DNA of 64,000 nt from Tranzscheliella williamsii. Its lineage: Eukaryota > Basidiomycota > Ustilaginomycetes > Ustilaginales > Ustilaginaceae. The notes beneath the pieces were generated by a model. That model did no database searches, was not told the origin of the DNA, and saw only the letters and a program-made list of their open reading frames with translations. Each line of letters opens with the position of its first letter. Within the stretch, counting starts at the first letter, position 1. Positions 63,001 through 64,000 of this stretch are shown here, piece after piece. The stretch is taken from positions 1 to 64,000 of the forward strand of contig JALBYF010000024.1 in assembly GCA_023212725.1 (NCBI GenBank), given 5' to 3'. The translations under genes were made by a program, and so were the position numbers.

Positions 63001-63959
63001 AGAAACTACAGGAAAAGCAGCGGCTCTACTCGCCGACCTTTTTCTACGCTGGCAGTATCTGGAACCTGTACATCCAGGTAGTGAAGAAGGCCAAGGGCAT
63101 CCAGCTCGGCATCTACCTGCATCGGCAGAGCCCCAGCGAGACGCTCCCGCCTCCGTCTGCGCCCTCGGGGATGGAAGCAGAGGCGCCCTCGGCGGGCACG
63201 CCCAGCACACCCGGGATGGTAGGGGCGGGCTCTCCTACGCAGAGGCGGCACTCGGCGGCGCCGAGGAGCAGGGTGGATGGCGTGGAGGAGGCACACGGCG
63301 ACGGTGATGTGTCTGGCGGCGTGGGCGCGAGCGCGATGCACGGGCCGAGGGCGGGGACGGCGGTGCCAGTGCTGGGGGGGTTGGCGGTGGCCGAAGCGAG
63401 CGGAAGCTTTTTCGACACTAGTTTCGCGTCGCCGGTGCGCGGCGGTGCTACGCAGGCGGCGAGCGCGCCCGGCGCGCTGTTCGGCGGGATGGGCGGCTCG
63501 ATCCACCTGCCCGGCGGCCAGACAGTGACCCACGTCATGTCACCGGCCGCACCCGCCCGCGACGACGGCACCTCGCTGCCGCCCCTCGCCTCGTTGGCGA
63601 CGCTCGACGCACACCTCTTCAGCGACCCGCCCTTCACCACCGCGCGGCCCGCCCCGCCCGTAGTCCCGCTCTTCGCCGGCGGCCCCTCGGTCTACCAGAG
63701 CTGCCCGCCGCCCCCCATCCCCTACCGCGACCCGCGCAAGGAACTGCGCGCCTACTTCTCGATCCACTGCCCCAGCCCGCTCGGCAACGCGCTCACCCGC
63801 TTCAGCTCCGGCCCCGACCGCTTCACCATCAGCCAGAGCTGGGGCTGGAAGTCCAGCTCCCTCCTCGGCTCCGTCTACCTCGACCATGGCGACCCCGCCC
63901 AGCCGCGCTCCGCCTTCTGGCCCCGCTTCCGCTGCGTCTGCACCATCGGCCTCGTCTAG
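60030..63959 (+). CDS. Large BTB/POZ-domain protein, function unknown
   Basis: The 1309-residue product starts with a BTB/POZ domain at about 1-115 (MQSHIYDLGLLQGRCSDIRV, RIYHLHRLFLIQSGFFRAML, CGGYAED, AFEYCLARLYG), with a 45-residue Ala/Ser loop inside it. A BACK-like helical part follows (LLATSIYLNIPSITSEALTL, VTPYTVSHYLRFAVGQGI). The middle is Ser-rich and disordered with a conserved island (CWYARWGYDFSVLEYALENE, SSWVRAIISSDSFFVQSEWK). Near the C-terminus two ordered blocks (RIGVEFFGIEKLQEKQRLYS ... WNLYIQVVKKAKGIQLGIYL, and KELRAYFSIHCPSPLGNALT ... ISQSWGWKSSSLL) flank about 200 low-complexity residues and look like a split MATH-like sandwich; that is inference. BTB proteins often act as Cul3 adaptors or transcriptional partners. 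The ATG at 60030 is chosen; the frame before it offers only a GTG. Confidence 0.82.
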   Translation: MQSHIYDLGLLQGRCSDIRVRAFGRIYHLHRLFLIQSGFFRAMLCGGYAEDLAASSTAAALSKKNSSSDPTVAAPPSAAGAADADVVDLRFDDPNISRAAFEYCLARLYGDGPKLVLPFWSSASGAHPFSPALTMRLDASTSDWDFQNLVIDRSSHPATPRFLLSLLATSIYLNIPSITSEALTLVLCSVTPYTVSHYLRFAVGQGIDGTDLHRPPSDVMSHDLDEWDWELEGPARTLEGLARRDTQPLARSDSRYSRTASSPSLSSTPQQIYHGRSASSEWQADFIDKLNIAGSSSAASRNSKSSTEGARSHQAGKWSFQQDQYGGFANSSVSGGKGEPAVQAQEPGRDSSADFDSGNRDCAHLGRKTAGFAEGHASNLPDGDTRKATPEYGYGAVADKIGEACVCWYARWGYDFSVLEYALENERVSEIQTWIKLCRERGDLARLVLLRERLHTGDADLLHTSMLPRGSMPDPTERMPAPRLRVWSYPSMPSSWVRAIISSDSFFVQSEWKRYEFAKSVIEFRRRQKTLISVLDRLIEQWMQEDAQKEADPNCKSRGNSAYSPPASAAASAPSADPGIGFGFKAFRRTSSMTLDSETDTTDGPGGSLQEAWNDETASSAFGEAYDEDEAEYNELFSSGIYYSHMSFQDLNRISSDVSPSTGRPYTPLDVLQAALWVSNELRNHILSSTRFGRPSSTLGWENDVEETQESLASSPEANAAAAEGESFGELGVSSSIAEFRRAYELSVAASAATTRFPNSRSGTPMSTGGNLPELGPEAPAGLGGIAPSPLLFGASGGRAALLRRRYYLVPSDDTVRYGDGLMSVVGISTPSSTHPARAAQQPGSRSPSPLPQAEHDLGPSGYAAAQIPHTIPIASLAHQEHSPTAPLKKDREHYFGMANDVATGHELGENAYRNLHVDSGVAPSASKSRSLRCDEAEPRRSTRGSASPFYAKTDDPDSGDASSSASTPVPAERWSGYEPMRIGVEFFGIEKLQEKQRLYSPTFFYAGSIWNLYIQVVKKAKGIQLGIYLHRQSPSETLPPPSAPSGMEAEAPSAGTPSTPGMVGAGSPTQRRHSAAPRSRVDGVEEAHGDGDVSGGVGASAMHGPRAGTAVPVLGGLAVAEASGSFFDTSFASPVRGGATQAASAPGALFGGMGGSIHLPGGQTVTHVMSPAAPARDDGTSLPPLASLATLDAHLFSDPPFTTARPAPPVVPLFAGGPSVYQSCPPPPIPYRDPRKELRAYFSIHCPSPLGNALTRFSSGPDRFTISQSWGWKSSSLLGSVYLDHGDPAQPRSAFWPRFRCVCTIGLV

Positions 63960-64000
63960 CGCCCCATCCACCCAGCCATACATACTTCCACTCACAGACC
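63960..64000. other. Right-edge 3' flank of the BTB gene
   Basis: The last 41 bases follow the BTB stop codon and show nothing further. Confidence 0.4.

Overview
This window is nuclear DNA of a fungus, most likely a smut-lineage basidiomycete (Ustilaginomycotina). The basis is compact gene spacing, few and short introns, GT-AG splicing with a uniform CTGAC branch motif, proteins with long Ser/Ala/Gln/acidic low-complexity regions, a dispersed 5S rRNA gene, and the overall character of the proteins. The species was not determined. I support 22 protein-coding genes and one 5S rRNA gene. I see no intact mobile element, CRISPR array, complete tRNA gene or secondary-metabolite cluster.

Layout. 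0-9 kb: COQ5 (ubiquinone methyltransferase, -) diverges from a giant NUP159/NUP214-type FG nucleoporin (+). 9-15.5 kb: a peroxisomal 3-ketoacyl-CoA thiolase with a PTS2 signal (-), then the divergent pair UTP3/SAS10 (-) and FCF2 (+), both needed for early 18S rRNA processing. 15.5-22 kb: a long pyrimidine-rich leader and EPL1, a NuA4 subunit with a very long glutamine-rich tail. 22-27.8 kb: the CK2 regulatory subunit (-), PHO88/SND3 (-), a 5S rRNA gene, TOM22 (+) and ARV1 (+). 27.9-36.5 kb: a VWA-domain protein (-), the helicase PRP43 (-), a six-exon mitochondrial 3-hydroxyacyl-CoA dehydrogenase (+), a small basic unknown protein (-) and mitochondrial ribosomal protein uL14m (-). 36.5-39.6 kb holds no gene I can support. 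39.6-54 kb: a PKA-type catalytic subunit with a long N-terminal extension (+), ELP1/IKI3 (+), an HCS1/IGHMBP2-like helicase (-), RPN8 (-), PGS1 (+) and HIS3 (+). 54-57.9 kb is a second gene-poor stretch. 57.9-64 kb: a FAM72-domain protein (+) and a large BTB/POZ protein (+).

The genes are mostly unrelated housekeeping functions, as expected for a fungal chromosome arm. Some functional pairings stand out: UTP3-FCF2 (small-subunit processome) share one divergent intergenic region; PHO88/SND3 and TOM22 (membrane protein targeting) diverge around the 5S gene; and the window carries one peroxisomal (thiolase) and one mitochondrial (HADH) fatty-acid beta-oxidation enzyme. Twelve introns could be placed by reading frame, family alignment and branch motif, including first exons of only 7 and 8 codons and a terminal coding exon of 11 nt. 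The open questions of most interest are two short sequence words that recur between genes (TGTGACTG, with one seven-copy phased array, and TCTAACA), the unusual order of regions in the nucleoporin, and the two gene-poor stretches.
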